A stretch of DNA of 64,000 nt from NCBI GenBank assembly GCA_947579665.1, contig OX388347.1, forward strand, positions 20,576,562 to 20,640,561. Reading direction: 5' to 3'. The notes below the pieces were generated by a model. That model worked only from the letters and a program-made list of their open reading frames with translations. It made no database searches and was not told the DNA's origin. Positions within the stretch are counted from its first letter, which is position 1. Each line of letters begins with the position of its first letter. Below, in pieces: positions 1 through 13,300 of the stretch. Position numbers and translations under genes: made by a program. Source of the DNA: Sympetrum striolatum. Taxonomy: Eukaryota; Arthropoda; Insecta; Odonata; Libellulidae.

Positions 1-1027
1 GAGCGAATGACCTTATTTCCCCAAAGTAACAGGATTTGGATTCCTACTCTTATGATAAAAAGATTTTAAAAAGAAGTGTTTAATTATGCGCATCCACACG
101 TGTATACTCACTGTTAAGCATTTTTATAAAACATACAATGTTTTGTGATGCACCAATATGGAGAAAAAGATACAAAAAAGGAATGATATTTGTGGTAGAT
201 AATTAACCACCTAATAATTTGCATTCTTTCCTTATTTCATATTAGGATTCATTTTCAAGAAAATGAAGAACTAAAGTACTAAAAGCTAATAAAAACAATG
301 AGCTGGTACCTTGTGCGAGACTATGTATGAAATAGAGATCAGCAGATAGGTAATTTTGACCTGAATGGTCGACCTGCCCTCAGAAAAGGAGAGGTTACAG
401 GTAGACTTGTCTCGTAAGAAAGCTAGTAGAACCAATTCATCCTGTTATGAATTGTTCTATCAGCAGCATGCTTAGCTTGCATACTCATACATGACACAGG
501 AAATGAGGTTTATAAGGATTACATTTTATTGCTGTTCATTATTAAATTCACTCTCTCTAATCAGTGAGTCACTTTATTAATATTCTCATTTTGATTCAGT
601 TAGGGCAGGAATGAATATTCCTACCAGCAGTTTGTGGTTATTTTTAGTTCCTAATGTTTACATTAGTATTATACCACTTTATCTCATACATATCATAGGG
701 CTAATTTGGTCAAAGATTTCTATCAATTTAAAAGCACTCCATCCGCCATTAACCATTCACCTACCCTGTAGCCTATATACACTCTGCTTACATCATCACC
801 TACATCCAGGCTATAAGCCACTCAGAGATTATAGATCAGAACAGTTAACAAACACTGATATCTAAAATGAAAAACCGTTTACTTTTCCAGACATCAGAAA
901 ATAATATTCCTTTCTCATTGGGCACATGGCATGTACATCGACATAACATGCCTCATGCTAACATTTGTAAAAACAGTGTGAAACAACTGGGGTCCAAGGG
1001 TTAAACACAAGGTAGATAGATACACAC
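1..1027 (-). other. cic intron (continues off the left edge)
   Basis: AT-rich, with no conserved coding segment visible on either strand and no recognisable repeat family. The next cic exon is not here. Confidence 0.6.
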
Positions 1028-1313
1028 CTTGGAGTAGGAGGTTGTGAGCGTGGAGTAGGGCTACGTCCTCCTTCCGCTAGACTGGAACTGCTGGCCCGGC
1101 TTAAAGCACTACTCCTTTTCCCACTGCTGCACCCACCCCCAGAAGTAGAGGAAGACTTGCCCCCTGGGCCCAAAACCCCTCCTCCACCCACCCCCACTCC
1201 AGAGCTCATCACCCCCACCCCAATCCCCCCTCCAGTAACACCAACAGTGCTCTCAGCACCCAGCCCTCCTTCCAGCAGAGTGCCAGGTGTTAAGGACAAT
1301 GATCGCACTGGAC
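1028..1313 (-). CDS. cic: cic coding exon 4 (last exon in window)
   Basis: 286 nt between acceptor TTTACAG and donor GTGTGT. VRSLSLTPGTLLEGG is followed by a Gly/Val repeat, a Ser-rich stretch and SPTPRSQPPTPR, ending with two nucleotides of a split codon. The GC-rich low-complexity sequence and Ser/Pro ending suit the segment before the HMG box. Confidence 0.75.
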
Positions 1314-4300
1314 CTGTAAAGCATTATAAATCTCATCATACACACAGAGCACAAATCTTAATCATTTAAAGAGATACCTTACTTAATGAATTAATCATTC
1401 CCAAACAGAAGTGGAAATTTAAAGATTGAGGTATGGTAATGCAAAAGAAACAATTAAATTTAAGTTCCAATGTAAGATAAAATTCTTGGTTATTTAGGCA
1501 GACTTCTTGGAAAGACAATCCGCAGGAATAAAAAAAACAGTGATATCCAGTGTTTATTATTACAACTGGTTTTGGATACACAGCCATCATCAGGTAAAAG
1601 TACAGTAGAACTCCAATTATCCGAATCAATTGGGACCGGACCCCATTCAGATAATCAAAAATTCAGATAATCAAAAATTCAGATAATCAAAAATTCCGAT
1701 AATTAATTAACTTCTGTAAGTACCATATTTGAGGGCATATAAGACGCATCGTTTTTCATAAATAATGCCTCAAAATATTTCCCTGCGTCTTATATGTGAA
1801 GGTTCAACCTCTACAGGTTAACTTTCAATACTGAATGCTATTTTTAGCCCAGATGGTCTATACTACCTATTTCATAATTGCATTCAATGACCAAACGTTA
1901 CATCTAAAAGATTACAGTACAGTACAGTTAAAGATATTATCTGTAAGAATAAACAAAAAGTCTGTGGAAATTGTCACTCTACACCAATTGAACACTATTC
2001 TGCAAGTATTACATGTTGGCAAGTCATAAGTCACCCTTTGATTTGTCACAACATGGTAAGGTAGCTGGCAGGGTTTATATGTAGACATAGATGGTATAAA
2101 AGCTAACACAAAGTCTGAAGGTATTAGTATAAAACCCTCCCAAACAAGAAGACTATAATGAAACAGAATAGAAAAATAATACAGGGTAAGATTAACCCTC
2201 TTAGTGCTATCCTTCTCCCTGGGGTACTGGCAAAAAATGTGGAGGGCATTTTAATAAAATGTAGCAACTAGGAAAATAAAAGCAATATAAAGCAATTTTT
2301 TTTACATATCTATAAGCATCTTTTTTATTAATGATATTAAACTGGTTAATAATGATAGTAATAATATATGATAAATAATAATATATGATAAATATAATAA
2401 TGATAATGGGCAGGCCGATATATCGACCCGCCGCACTAAAAGGGTTAAGAAAGTAATTAAACACATTCTTGATTTGGAATGCAACTAAGGTTGTTTTAAA
2501 CTCACATTAAGTAATAAAATAGAAGTATGAATTAAAAAGCTTCCATCATACTCAGGACAATTTTAAAAGCCAACACAAGTTTATCTCATCTCAGTGTTTG
2601 CTCCCAAATACATGCACCAAAGTGTGCTCACCAGTCTCTGATGGGAAAAGTATGTCCTCTCCCCTTAGGTCATCATCACTCTCCCCTAGGTCCTCGTCAA
2701 CCACCCTTCCTGGATTGCGTGTGTAGAGGACATCCACCCTGTGTGGAGGCAAACTCTCAGGTGTGGATTCTGGGATGGGGCGAGGATGCAGGTGTGTAGG
2801 AGGTTGCGGCCTCAGGTGAGGGCGCTGGTGGTCCTGGTGAGAGATGGGCGCCATGACAGCTGTGCTAAGGGGTGATGTGGTACCATGCTGGTAACCATCC
2901 CTCACTACAAATGCCTGAAAAATAAGAACAATTTAACAATAAAAACCCCATTCCTAATGGCTTTTTATACCTTGAGTAAAATTTCTGAAAAATCTTTCCA
3001 ACACATTATAATCTTAGAAATACAGAAATGATCAATATAAATATCAATCGTAAACACCCAGTTTCTTGGACCTGTATCATTCCTCTAACCCTTCATTTCC
3101 CAACCCTATTTCTTCTTCTGATGCCTTGTATCTCATTTCATTTATGAGAAGATGTATAAATAATCCAACCTAACTCTCCTTATCACCCTTTTGGTGACTA
3201 ACTTGTAAGAAGCTTTCAGGAACTACAGGGAAGCCCATTTTTTGTGAGGTCTACCAGTCTTAGTTTAGTGCTTGGCGCATAGAAAAGTGTTTGAATTTCC
3301 TGCTTAGTGTTGTGTTCAAAACTGTCAGCAACTCAAGTATGTAAAGTATTCCAGTAAATGTGAGAGTTTATTTACCTTCTTCTAAGAAACTTATTTTCAT
3401 ATTTGAGAATCAGGTCAACTCTACAAAATAAAAATTATATAATTCCCTTTTTCTTCAACTGAAACATGGCATCTCTCCCTTTAATTTGAATGTCTAATAC
3501 AAATTATTATTTAAATTTATGAACGTAACTTTCCAAGAAGTTGTACAATTGCTTAAAGATGAGAATATTGACCTCTCTGAGCCTGGCATAGTTTCCGATG
3601 AAGATTCAGCTAATAAAGATGAAGGGGCATTGATTGCTGATTTCAGTGGAAGGTATTTATGTTTCCCAAGGAGATTATTTAGATAAGAAACGGTCATGAA
3701 AAAGGAAAAGGGATTACTCATTACTAAATCATAAAGTACACAGGAGACTCCAAAAATTAGGTATTCCCTAACATTTATAACACATTTATGTAAAGTTTCT
3801 CTATCTCAAGCATTAAAACTTTTTGCTGGTGATGGAAAAATAACATCCTTCAGTTATCAAATAATTATGCATTGTTTACCAATAAAAGTTACTGAAAAAT
3901 TACCAAAGAAGAACTAATGATGTTTTGGTGTTTTTGAGCATATTCCCAGGTGGATATATTACCTAATATCAACAAGAGGCAATTTTGGCAATTGATAAGT
4001 TTACAGTCAACTGTTGACTCTATAACTTGAGTAGAGTTCGATTTCTCCAAGTAGTGGGGTATGACCACAGCAGACAAGAAAAAATATTGTTGAGGATATA
4101 ATGAGAAAACTGCATCCCTTAATAGACTGTTTGAAGAAATTTTTTGAAAAATCTGCAACAGCAGCAGTGACGGATTTGGATGAAAGTATGATTGCAAATT
4201 AAATATATATTCAGCCATTGATGGCTACAATAGTCAAAATTTAAAATCAAGGACTCCAAAACCCATCAAGCAAGATGAACATATTACAGGGCATCTCAAA

Positions 4301-7300
4301 AACCAAGATAGGTTTCTAATTAATTATGATATGAATTAGAGAAAACAATCTTGAGATAATGAATAATATGAAACAAGTTTGAAATGTAACAGCTCTCGTT
4401 TGGTATACAGGATAAATTCCAGCAAAAGGATCTGCATGAAAGATTTCATATCAACAATTTTTTACAGATTGGAATATGGTTAGTGATGTTCATGACAGTA
4501 GATACTAGGCAACAGGGCCAGTAGATTACCAAAAGATAGTCCACTGCACTCTCCATAAGGAAATGAAGCATAAGGAAAACAGAGTGGGGAAGTCCATATC
4601 AGATGGTATTATAATCATAAAGTGATTAGACAATGATGTTTGCATGACAGCATCATCTTACCATGGAATCCCACAAATAGCCATAGAGTTCCATACTCAT
4701 AGCGATAAAAGAAACAATTGTCACAAAAAACAGCATCCAAGCACTTTCTGTGACACATTCCCTAATAGAATCAGGTTCAAAGGGAAGAGATGACAGTGTC
4801 GACATTCACTTGGATTATGGATGTGTCCATGCACAATACCTGGATTTTGCTTTGAAGTGCAGGAAGAGATATCTGCCAGCATAAATTTAGGAATACTGAG
4901 ATACAAGAATATTTGGATAAGTGTCATAACCTTCTGAAAGCAGAAGGTTCCATATCTTCTACTAGAAGTTCAACAGGGGTCAGGTAAGAATATTTCAGTA
5001 TGTTATAACTTCTTGTTCAATTCCAAATTGACCTCAACTTCTTTTCATAATTATTTGTTTATTATGTACACTCACAATGGTGATTTCTAGGGGAGTCAGC
5101 TTCTTCAGGATATTTTTAATTGACATCCAAACTTGGGTATTTTACATTTTTTTTAAATGAGGTCCTTGGTCCTTGTGGGTGATAAAATATAACATGCACA
5201 TCTTGGATTTGATGCTCAATAATATCCACTTCCCCAATCCACCATTGTCCATCGTAAATACAAGCCATTATGTATCTACTTTGCAGTGTCAATGGTAAAA
5301 CTTTTCCAGCTTGATTAAGTTTACTATGAGATGATGTTGATGTGAACTGACACTTGAGTAAGTAGTTTTGTCGCGGTATAAAACAATGAAAAGATCAAGT
5401 GACTTTAATCTTCTGACAAGTGTTAAATCTCTCCTCCGAAACATTGGTGTAAAGCTCTAGTATTTCCTCAGTTTTCACAAAGACATAGACAATTCCTTTT
5501 ATACGTTCTTCACAGAATTTCAACAATTCCTGAGGAGTTAATATCAGGTTCTCATGAGCTCGCTGTAGACTGGATTTTGTGACAGCTTCCTTTGTAGTAT
5601 CCCCCAATTCCATCGCAAGCCACTCTACATTAAGTCCAAAATCTTCTTTATGAAAACACATGTTGATAAAATTCTTTTTGTTTTTGTATTGGCTTGCAGC
5701 CCCATCAAAGAAATAGATCAGATTTTCTTATGTAAGTGTTGAGCTCTTTTGTGTAGTTTACTAAATTTTGTTGAAATGCGTGCACTATTAGTGTTGTCTT
5801 CAAGATGAATTGTGACAAATGGAAGAATCAAACTTTTTTGTCTTGGTTTTTATAATAAAAAACAAATGGATGAACTGTAGCCTGGTTGTTTACCAAATGG
5901 TGTCCATCTACTTCATCTTGAATAGTAAAGGAGTAATTTTGAGAAAAGTCAGCAAGAACCACACATTCATCATCTGCCAGGATTTGTTTTTTGTCTTTCA
6001 TGAACTGTCCTTGAAATTTTGCAATAAATGATCCTTTTCAGATTTTCAAGTTTAGTAACTAACATTTTTTTAAACTCATCTAGTGGTTTAATGATGGTTA
6101 CGATTTCAGTTCTATCTTGTGTTACCCATTGATTGTATTGTATATTGTCTGTCACCAAGTCGTCCTCTTCTGATTCCTCAAATATGCCAAGTAAAGCTGG
6201 TTTGCCTGGACAATCTTGACATTTTCCCATCATACAATTGTATTTGTAAATTTACCATAATACCAATTAATACCATAATATCTAGAAGGTCTTCTTAATT
6301 GACTCTAAGATTGGCCCCATCTATCATCAATTTGACATTTTGGTGATGAAAACATACATACTCAGTATTTTGAGGATTTTTGCCAGGCTCAGAAGTTTGA
6401 ATTTGCCTTTGAAATGAAACCTCTAAATTCTCACTGCTGTACACACTTTCCCAATTTTTGCTTTCAAGGCTACTGATCTTTTATCTTTGCTTAGTTTTTT
6501 TTTAAATTTTGCAAGCAGGCAATAAACCTAGGATTTTACAAGCTGAGTCTATTTTTTATAGTTTCTTACAAATCACAAAATTCTTTATCTGAACTATAAC
6601 CATCCTTGCTATCACTCTCTTTGTTATGTAAACATATTCTAGAATAACATGTCAGACACAATGATTTTCCTGGTATAAGATTGACTGAAGGGTTTTGATT
6701 TTGAGAATAATGATCAAAAGTTATTTCTCTTAGATCTTTTGTTATAGACTTTTTATGTTTCTTCAAAGGGTCTGAGCAAAACTGGTCAAAGAGATGATGA
6801 AATTTTTTCACTTATTTTAATTCATGATACTTATAAGATGATTTAACCTCTGTGCTAAGTCTCAAAGAAAACAAAACTTTTTCTTCTTCACAGTAATCTT
6901 CAATTAATTTAATGGCTTTAGGAAATACTCCATACACACTTTTATAACAAGCTTCATTAATAAGAACACCTATTATCTTAAGCCTCATATATAAGAATAC
7001 TCCATTACAAATGGCCATACACTACTGTCCACTTCAAGAGCTCATAGAAACCCGAGTGAGAATGGGCAGATAGAGGTGGAGGGGGGAGACACCACAGACA
7101 AGTACAGACCTGCATAGCCACCTGTGAGCAAAGGCAAAAATATCGTATTTTATGCTCAAATTTACAATTTTTTACTATAATTCAAATCGAGTCTCAAAGT
7201 TGAAATTTATACTGAAGTTTCATATGATCTTCAATGTGTGCAATTTTTATCTGGTCCCCCAACCAAGATATTGCAAGCGAAAATTTGATAAAAAAAATTG

Positions 7301-10300
7301 CTGAATAATTTCAGAAATTGTAGATACCTGCAAAAGTGAAAAATCATACGTGGCCAAGAACAAAAAGGCTACCATTTCCAAAGAGTAATTATTATTAAAT
7401 ATATTCTAAGCTCTGTAGAGCTCAGAAGGACTTAACTTCAAGGACAACAGCAGCAGTTTCAAAAAAAACTTCAAATCAACATAAAATATTCATATGTATT
7501 CAATCTTCTTCAGTCAAATTATTTCTCCAAGAAAATATTATTCAACACTTAAATTTCTTTACACCACACATATTTGCAAACTAAATGCACTCCATTAATT
7601 GATAATCCATTCATAAATACTTCTGTTTAGAAAAGAATACTCAGCTGTGTTTGTTCATTGCAATCAAGGTTTAATTTTAATTTGTGACTATCTTCCCCAA
7701 TGAATTCCCTTGCTCTGAATTTTTAAAACCATCCCATTCATCAATACTTACAATAATATTGTACATCCAACCTAGTCTAGTTATTTTTTTCCCTAGTGAA
7801 TTTCATCCAACCTTCAAAACATTGGTAACACCGTCTGTTTTTCCAAATCTGCTCATTACATATCAAGGTGCTTTTCTCTTGACTCATTCGATTTTCTTTA
7901 TTTGCCATCATTGATACAGATCCCACACAGTTACTGCAGTATTAAAGAATTGGTTTTACAAGAGATATATATATCTTATCTTTTGCTTTTCAGTTACATC
8001 CCTTTTAATTCTCATCACATAATTGAGGATTTCAGTTCAGGTTGTTATCAAATGTGATTCTTGAATACTAGTAATGGTATGAAGTTTTAATTAATTAACT
8101 ATTCAGACAATAACTGTAGGAATACATTTATCTCTTATTCGTAAAGTAACATGACTTGATAACTCATAATACTCATTCTGTTCTTTCTTATCCATTCTTT
8201 TAATGAAATTTTGTCCTTTAATACTTTATGTACTCGTTGAAGTAGTTGCTAATGTATGCCCTTGATTATTTTATCCGATACCCAAGATACAATTCTATTA
8301 ATATTTTCATAACAACTTCTTGAGATCACTTCTGATTTTCAGTACCCTTTATTTACTTACTTTTGTACCCAATTTCTTATACTATAACTTGAAACAATAC
8401 CTTTAAATTTAGAATATCAATTTTTCTGGCTTCAATGTAGGTTACTTTAACACAAAGAAAGCATAGAGGATAACACACATTTAAGCCTAATATCTACTTC
8501 ATAGGTTAAATACTCAACAATCCAAACTTAAAATACAAAATGTAAGCAAAAAAGTTAACCCAGACATGAAAGAGACATGATCATAGTTATTTCTGCATAT
8601 AATATACAACAATTAAGATACAGTTCTAAGGCATCAAGTGTTACATTAAAAGGGATGTAGTGTGCAGTAAAAAGATCTTAATCAGAAAGTATTTTACACT
8701 TTGCCTTAAAGCAACATTATACTAACTGTATCAAAAGTCCAAGGTAGTACCACCATCAAATTTATTTTATAACAAATGCAACATATAAAGGAGAGCATCG
8801 CTTTAATGAAGGGATTGTTTAATAATCCAACTTCCAAGTCGGGAATAATATAAAATTACTCATACCTGAGAACATAGCATATATTTTGGCCTCTGGACCT
8901 TTTGATCAAGTGATGACATATGGAATAGCATACTAGTCTAATTTTAATTCTTTCAATGAAATCCAGGTTGGAATCCTTGATAAGACCTGGATGTGTTTTG
9001 TGTTCCTTGAAATTATTTCAGAGGATGTAACTAAAACAACCTGTACATCTATTAAATAATTTATCATAAAAAAGGAAAATTATTTTCTTTTTCTCTCTTT
9101 TATAGGTATCCAGAAAGCCATATTCCAAACTTTTTGTATTCAGCTTAATACTATAATCTAAAAGCTGCCACTTCAAGCAACAAAAGTGAAGCTATCAGAA
9201 TACACTCACCTCAGGAGTGGCCATAGGTTGAATAGGCTCTGCATATGGCGAAGGACGAGGATGATGATGGTGATGCGTGTTATGATGGTGAGGCTGGTGG
9301 TAGATATCCTCAAGAGGAAGCTGAAGTGCTTCCAATTCCTCCCACCACGGAGGTGTCAGAAGGCGTAAATCAGCTCTTTTTACTATCACTTCTTCTAACT
9401 GAAATATTAAAAATAGGAAACAAATATTGATGTTTGGAATGAAATGCTTAGGAGAGTCAGAAATATCAGACAATCAATAACATTTCCATAGATAAATTTA
9501 AGTTAATGTACAATATATAAATGAAATTGGGCGAACTAATCCATTTACAGACTTATTCTTAAATTGTTTTCATCCTGAACAATTTGCTATTTTCTAATCA
9601 TCACTAACACCACTTCTGAAAAGTCTACAACCCTTCTTTTACTAATGTGAAGCAGAAAAACAACAACCCACTCCTGACTAAGGTATATCACTAACCTACA
9701 GCATGCATCATCAATTCCCTCTTACAAGCAAAACAAAGAAGTATTTAGTAAAGGAGAATAACTTTTATACTGTAGCATATCATAGAAATCACTTGAAATT
9801 GAGAAATAATATAGTATTAAAATAATTAATGAGGTTGACAAATAACAAAGAAGCAATATTGCAAGTATGAAAATACTTTTTGCAAAAGGATTAGGCAATT
9901 TACCAGCTGATTGCATGGGAACATATTTGCATTACTTTTATTATTTACTCTTTTATTTGCCTCAGTTATTTCTGGCTGTAAAGCTTCTAAACCTGCATCA
10001 AAATTCTTCTATGAAGTAAGATAATGAATAAAGGTAGAAGATGTTATACATTTGTAGCACTTATTTTAAGAATAAAATAGCAGCTTGGGTCATGTTTTTA
10101 GTTAACTTATGAACTGATAAATTACAACAAATGAAATTCCATCATCAGTATGAGCTAAAACTATCGTTGACAATCTCTGAGGAAAGATTCATTCACCAAA
10201 ATTTGACTACTCCACAATGTTTTAACAGAGGATATAGCACTCATACAAGATGGAATACCTATGACGATAGTATAAAATGATGAGAAATTATGGACCATAT

Positions 10301-13300
10301 TTTTATTACGGTCATCTTCTAATTAAAAAATTGTCGAAAACTCATTTAAAATTCTAAAGCTTAATACAATGATAGGTCAACAAAAAAATGAGCAAGGTTT
10401 TATTAACTTCTGATTTATTAATTTTAAGATAAACGAAAAAGAAATTAACAATTCAACAATAAAGCACCAAATTACAATAAAGATATGATTGTTTCTTTAA
10501 TGAAATAAATTCTAACAAATCTGCCAACAAATGGAATGTGATAAAGTCATTGTCATCTCTCTAAATCAACACAAAAACAATGTTTAAGCAATACAGACTT
10601 ACAAGAGATAGTATTTTTCAGAATATTTACTAAAATAAAGTCTTAATCATTATGACTCATTAAGAGACAGGTACTAATATTATTAAATGGAAAACATCCA
10701 GACTACATTTAATTGCTTTTTCTGTCAAAGAAAAAAATAAGATTTTCTGTCCACAGTAACATATAGAAATCTAAATAATTCTTATAATTAATAACAGTCT
10801 TACATATTAAATAAGGTGTGTGATGTAACCATGTTATAGAAATTTCAACATTTCTAAGGATAATCATACATTAGAAAGAACATATAATTCTTAGTTCATC
10901 ATATTTTACTTGAGCTACGTTTCATCAAGTCTGTTTATCGATAATCTAATTCCAAGAAACATTATAAATGAGTTAGTGTTATGTATAAATGCAAGGGCCA
11001 AAGAAATGTTATATATCCCTAAGTATACTTATCATGAAACTCTGAAACTACAACAATTTTTAAAGATGACTACAATCCAAGTATTGCAGGATGCAGTAAG
11101 AGTCAATCATTTATTTTCCCTATTCTATCATTGGTTGGTTGATTTCTTTTCCCTTCGAAATATTTGAATTTTATAAAGTTGGTGCTACTACAAACAATGT
11201 CAAAGAAAAGTATAGTTAAATGTGTTTAATAAATGGGCTGAGCTAACACATAATTTTAAATCATATAGATTGGTCTAATAATATATTTGCTGGCCTTGGT
11301 GACATAGAGCTTGGCTTAATAGCCTTGAAAGTTTGAATCATGGTTAGAATATGGTTGTTTGTACCTACCTACCTATTTCATAATTGCATTCAATGATTGT
11401 GTTAATATTTGGCTTATACAAAACGTGACAACTAAAAGAAACTACATTTTAAGTTATAGTGGTACTGCGCTTTCTCACGGACTATTAAAACTTTTTTTCC
11501 TTGTGAGTGGCCAACTTAATGAGGGTGCGTCTTATATGCCGTCAAATACGGTATATAAAAGAAAATGAGTTTATTTTGATAACAGTCACATTTTACTTAT
11601 ATATGCCCAATAATAATAGATGAATTATTTATATGAATAATATTCTGAAATATTACCAAATATTTCCTTGACTTAAGATAATATGAAGCTGACTAAGGAA
11701 TTCAATAATTCAGAACTTTAATGAAAGGGGTCACAAGCTGAAAATACTTCCACAAATTCTATATGCTTGACTAAGCCTAGCTTTAAGTGGCTGTGATCTA
11801 GATGCTTTTAAACCACAATTGTACGCCAAAAGTAAATAACACACTTTTGTTTTAAAAAATCAAAGTGATAAAAATACATCTTACCTATTTACAATAAATA
11901 GGTAAGATGTACCCCTGAACAGGAAAAGAGCAATACTTCACTTCAGTACCAACAAAATAAATTATTTTATTGGATATTACAACTACCATCATTGCAAATA
12001 CTCAAAATTTGTTACATAGAAATTATGCAAGGGTAGTGAAATATATAGCAGGAATTTTAAATTCTTCTTCCAAGATGTAAAATGATAAGAATACGTTACC
12101 AATACTATTTTTAAATAGCAGTAACTCGCAGTCTGAAAAAGTGAAATCTAAATGAACTTTGGTACAGCTGGTTCTAGTATACTTCTGTAGCTTATTATTT
12201 TTCGTCCCTCAGCTAAGGCAATTCAATAACAATAGGATGACTCTGTCCAACTATCCAATCATGTGTCTTTATTGAGGGCTTGGTGATGCATTTTTGGGAC
12301 TTTGGCAATAACATTACATGGAGTATTGTATTGAGAAAAGAACAAAAGAAGGAGGATGTAACTCATAGACAGCAATAAGAGGGGAGAACGATATACTACC
12401 AAAGAGACGCAGGAAAATCAAAAATAAAGATAACCTGAGAGTGTAGAACCAGCCAATAGGTGTCAGAGACTGATAATCAATATTGCAAAATTAAAACCAA
12501 ATCATAGTGTTAGGAAAATTAAAAAACAATGAGACCAATATACTCACAGGAGGATCTCTACTGACACCAGTTGGTCTCACAAGAAAGGTGACAGGCCTAG
12601 TGGATAGCACTGAGTACACCATTCCTTCTACGAAGCGATTTCCTCCCCTATCTTCTGCAGGATGACCCCTCTGATGCCCAAGTTCTGTTCCAGGCTCCGA
12701 CTTGATGCCAGACAACCTTAGGCAAACTCTTGTTCCAGGTGTCACTTGCCCAGCAGCTGGGCTGCAGTCTGCTATCACGTCGAATTTGTTTACGACAAAC
12801 ACATCATCATAAACCCATTCCGACTCCCCAAGGACATCTCCTCCAGGTCCATTCCCGTGGTAGCCTCCATCACGCCCATCCCTGCAAAACCCATCACCCC
12901 TTATTGCCCCACTGGTGCGGAAGGTTTCCCTGCCTCCTACTCGCCCAATCCTTCCACTTCCATCACAATCCCCACAGCCGTCGCTGTCAAACTTAACCGA
13001 CACGCCAGTCGAGCCGACAGCAGACCACACCACCCCTGGCATATAAGTGCCCCCTCTATTAGCCAGCACCCTGTGACCGATCCACTCCGTCAGGTCAACG
13101 GTCGGCAGGTTTTCACGAACTACTTCCTGAGGGATTGTGACGGCGCTTGTTTGTTGGTGAATATGATGGTTATCATCACTGTGGGTTATCAACGGCCTTT
13201 GGGGCGAGGACTGTCCGAAGTATGAATAATCCACAGCGGCAGCCTGAGGGGGAACCTGCGGAGGAGAGGGAGGTCTTGGAGAAGGCTGCTGTTGTTGCCG

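Larger units (their letters stand above)
9399..12547 (-). other. cic intron 1 (3.1 kb)
   Basis: AT-rich. Contains the MITE-like copy and the hairpin listed separately; nothing else recognised. Confidence 0.6.
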
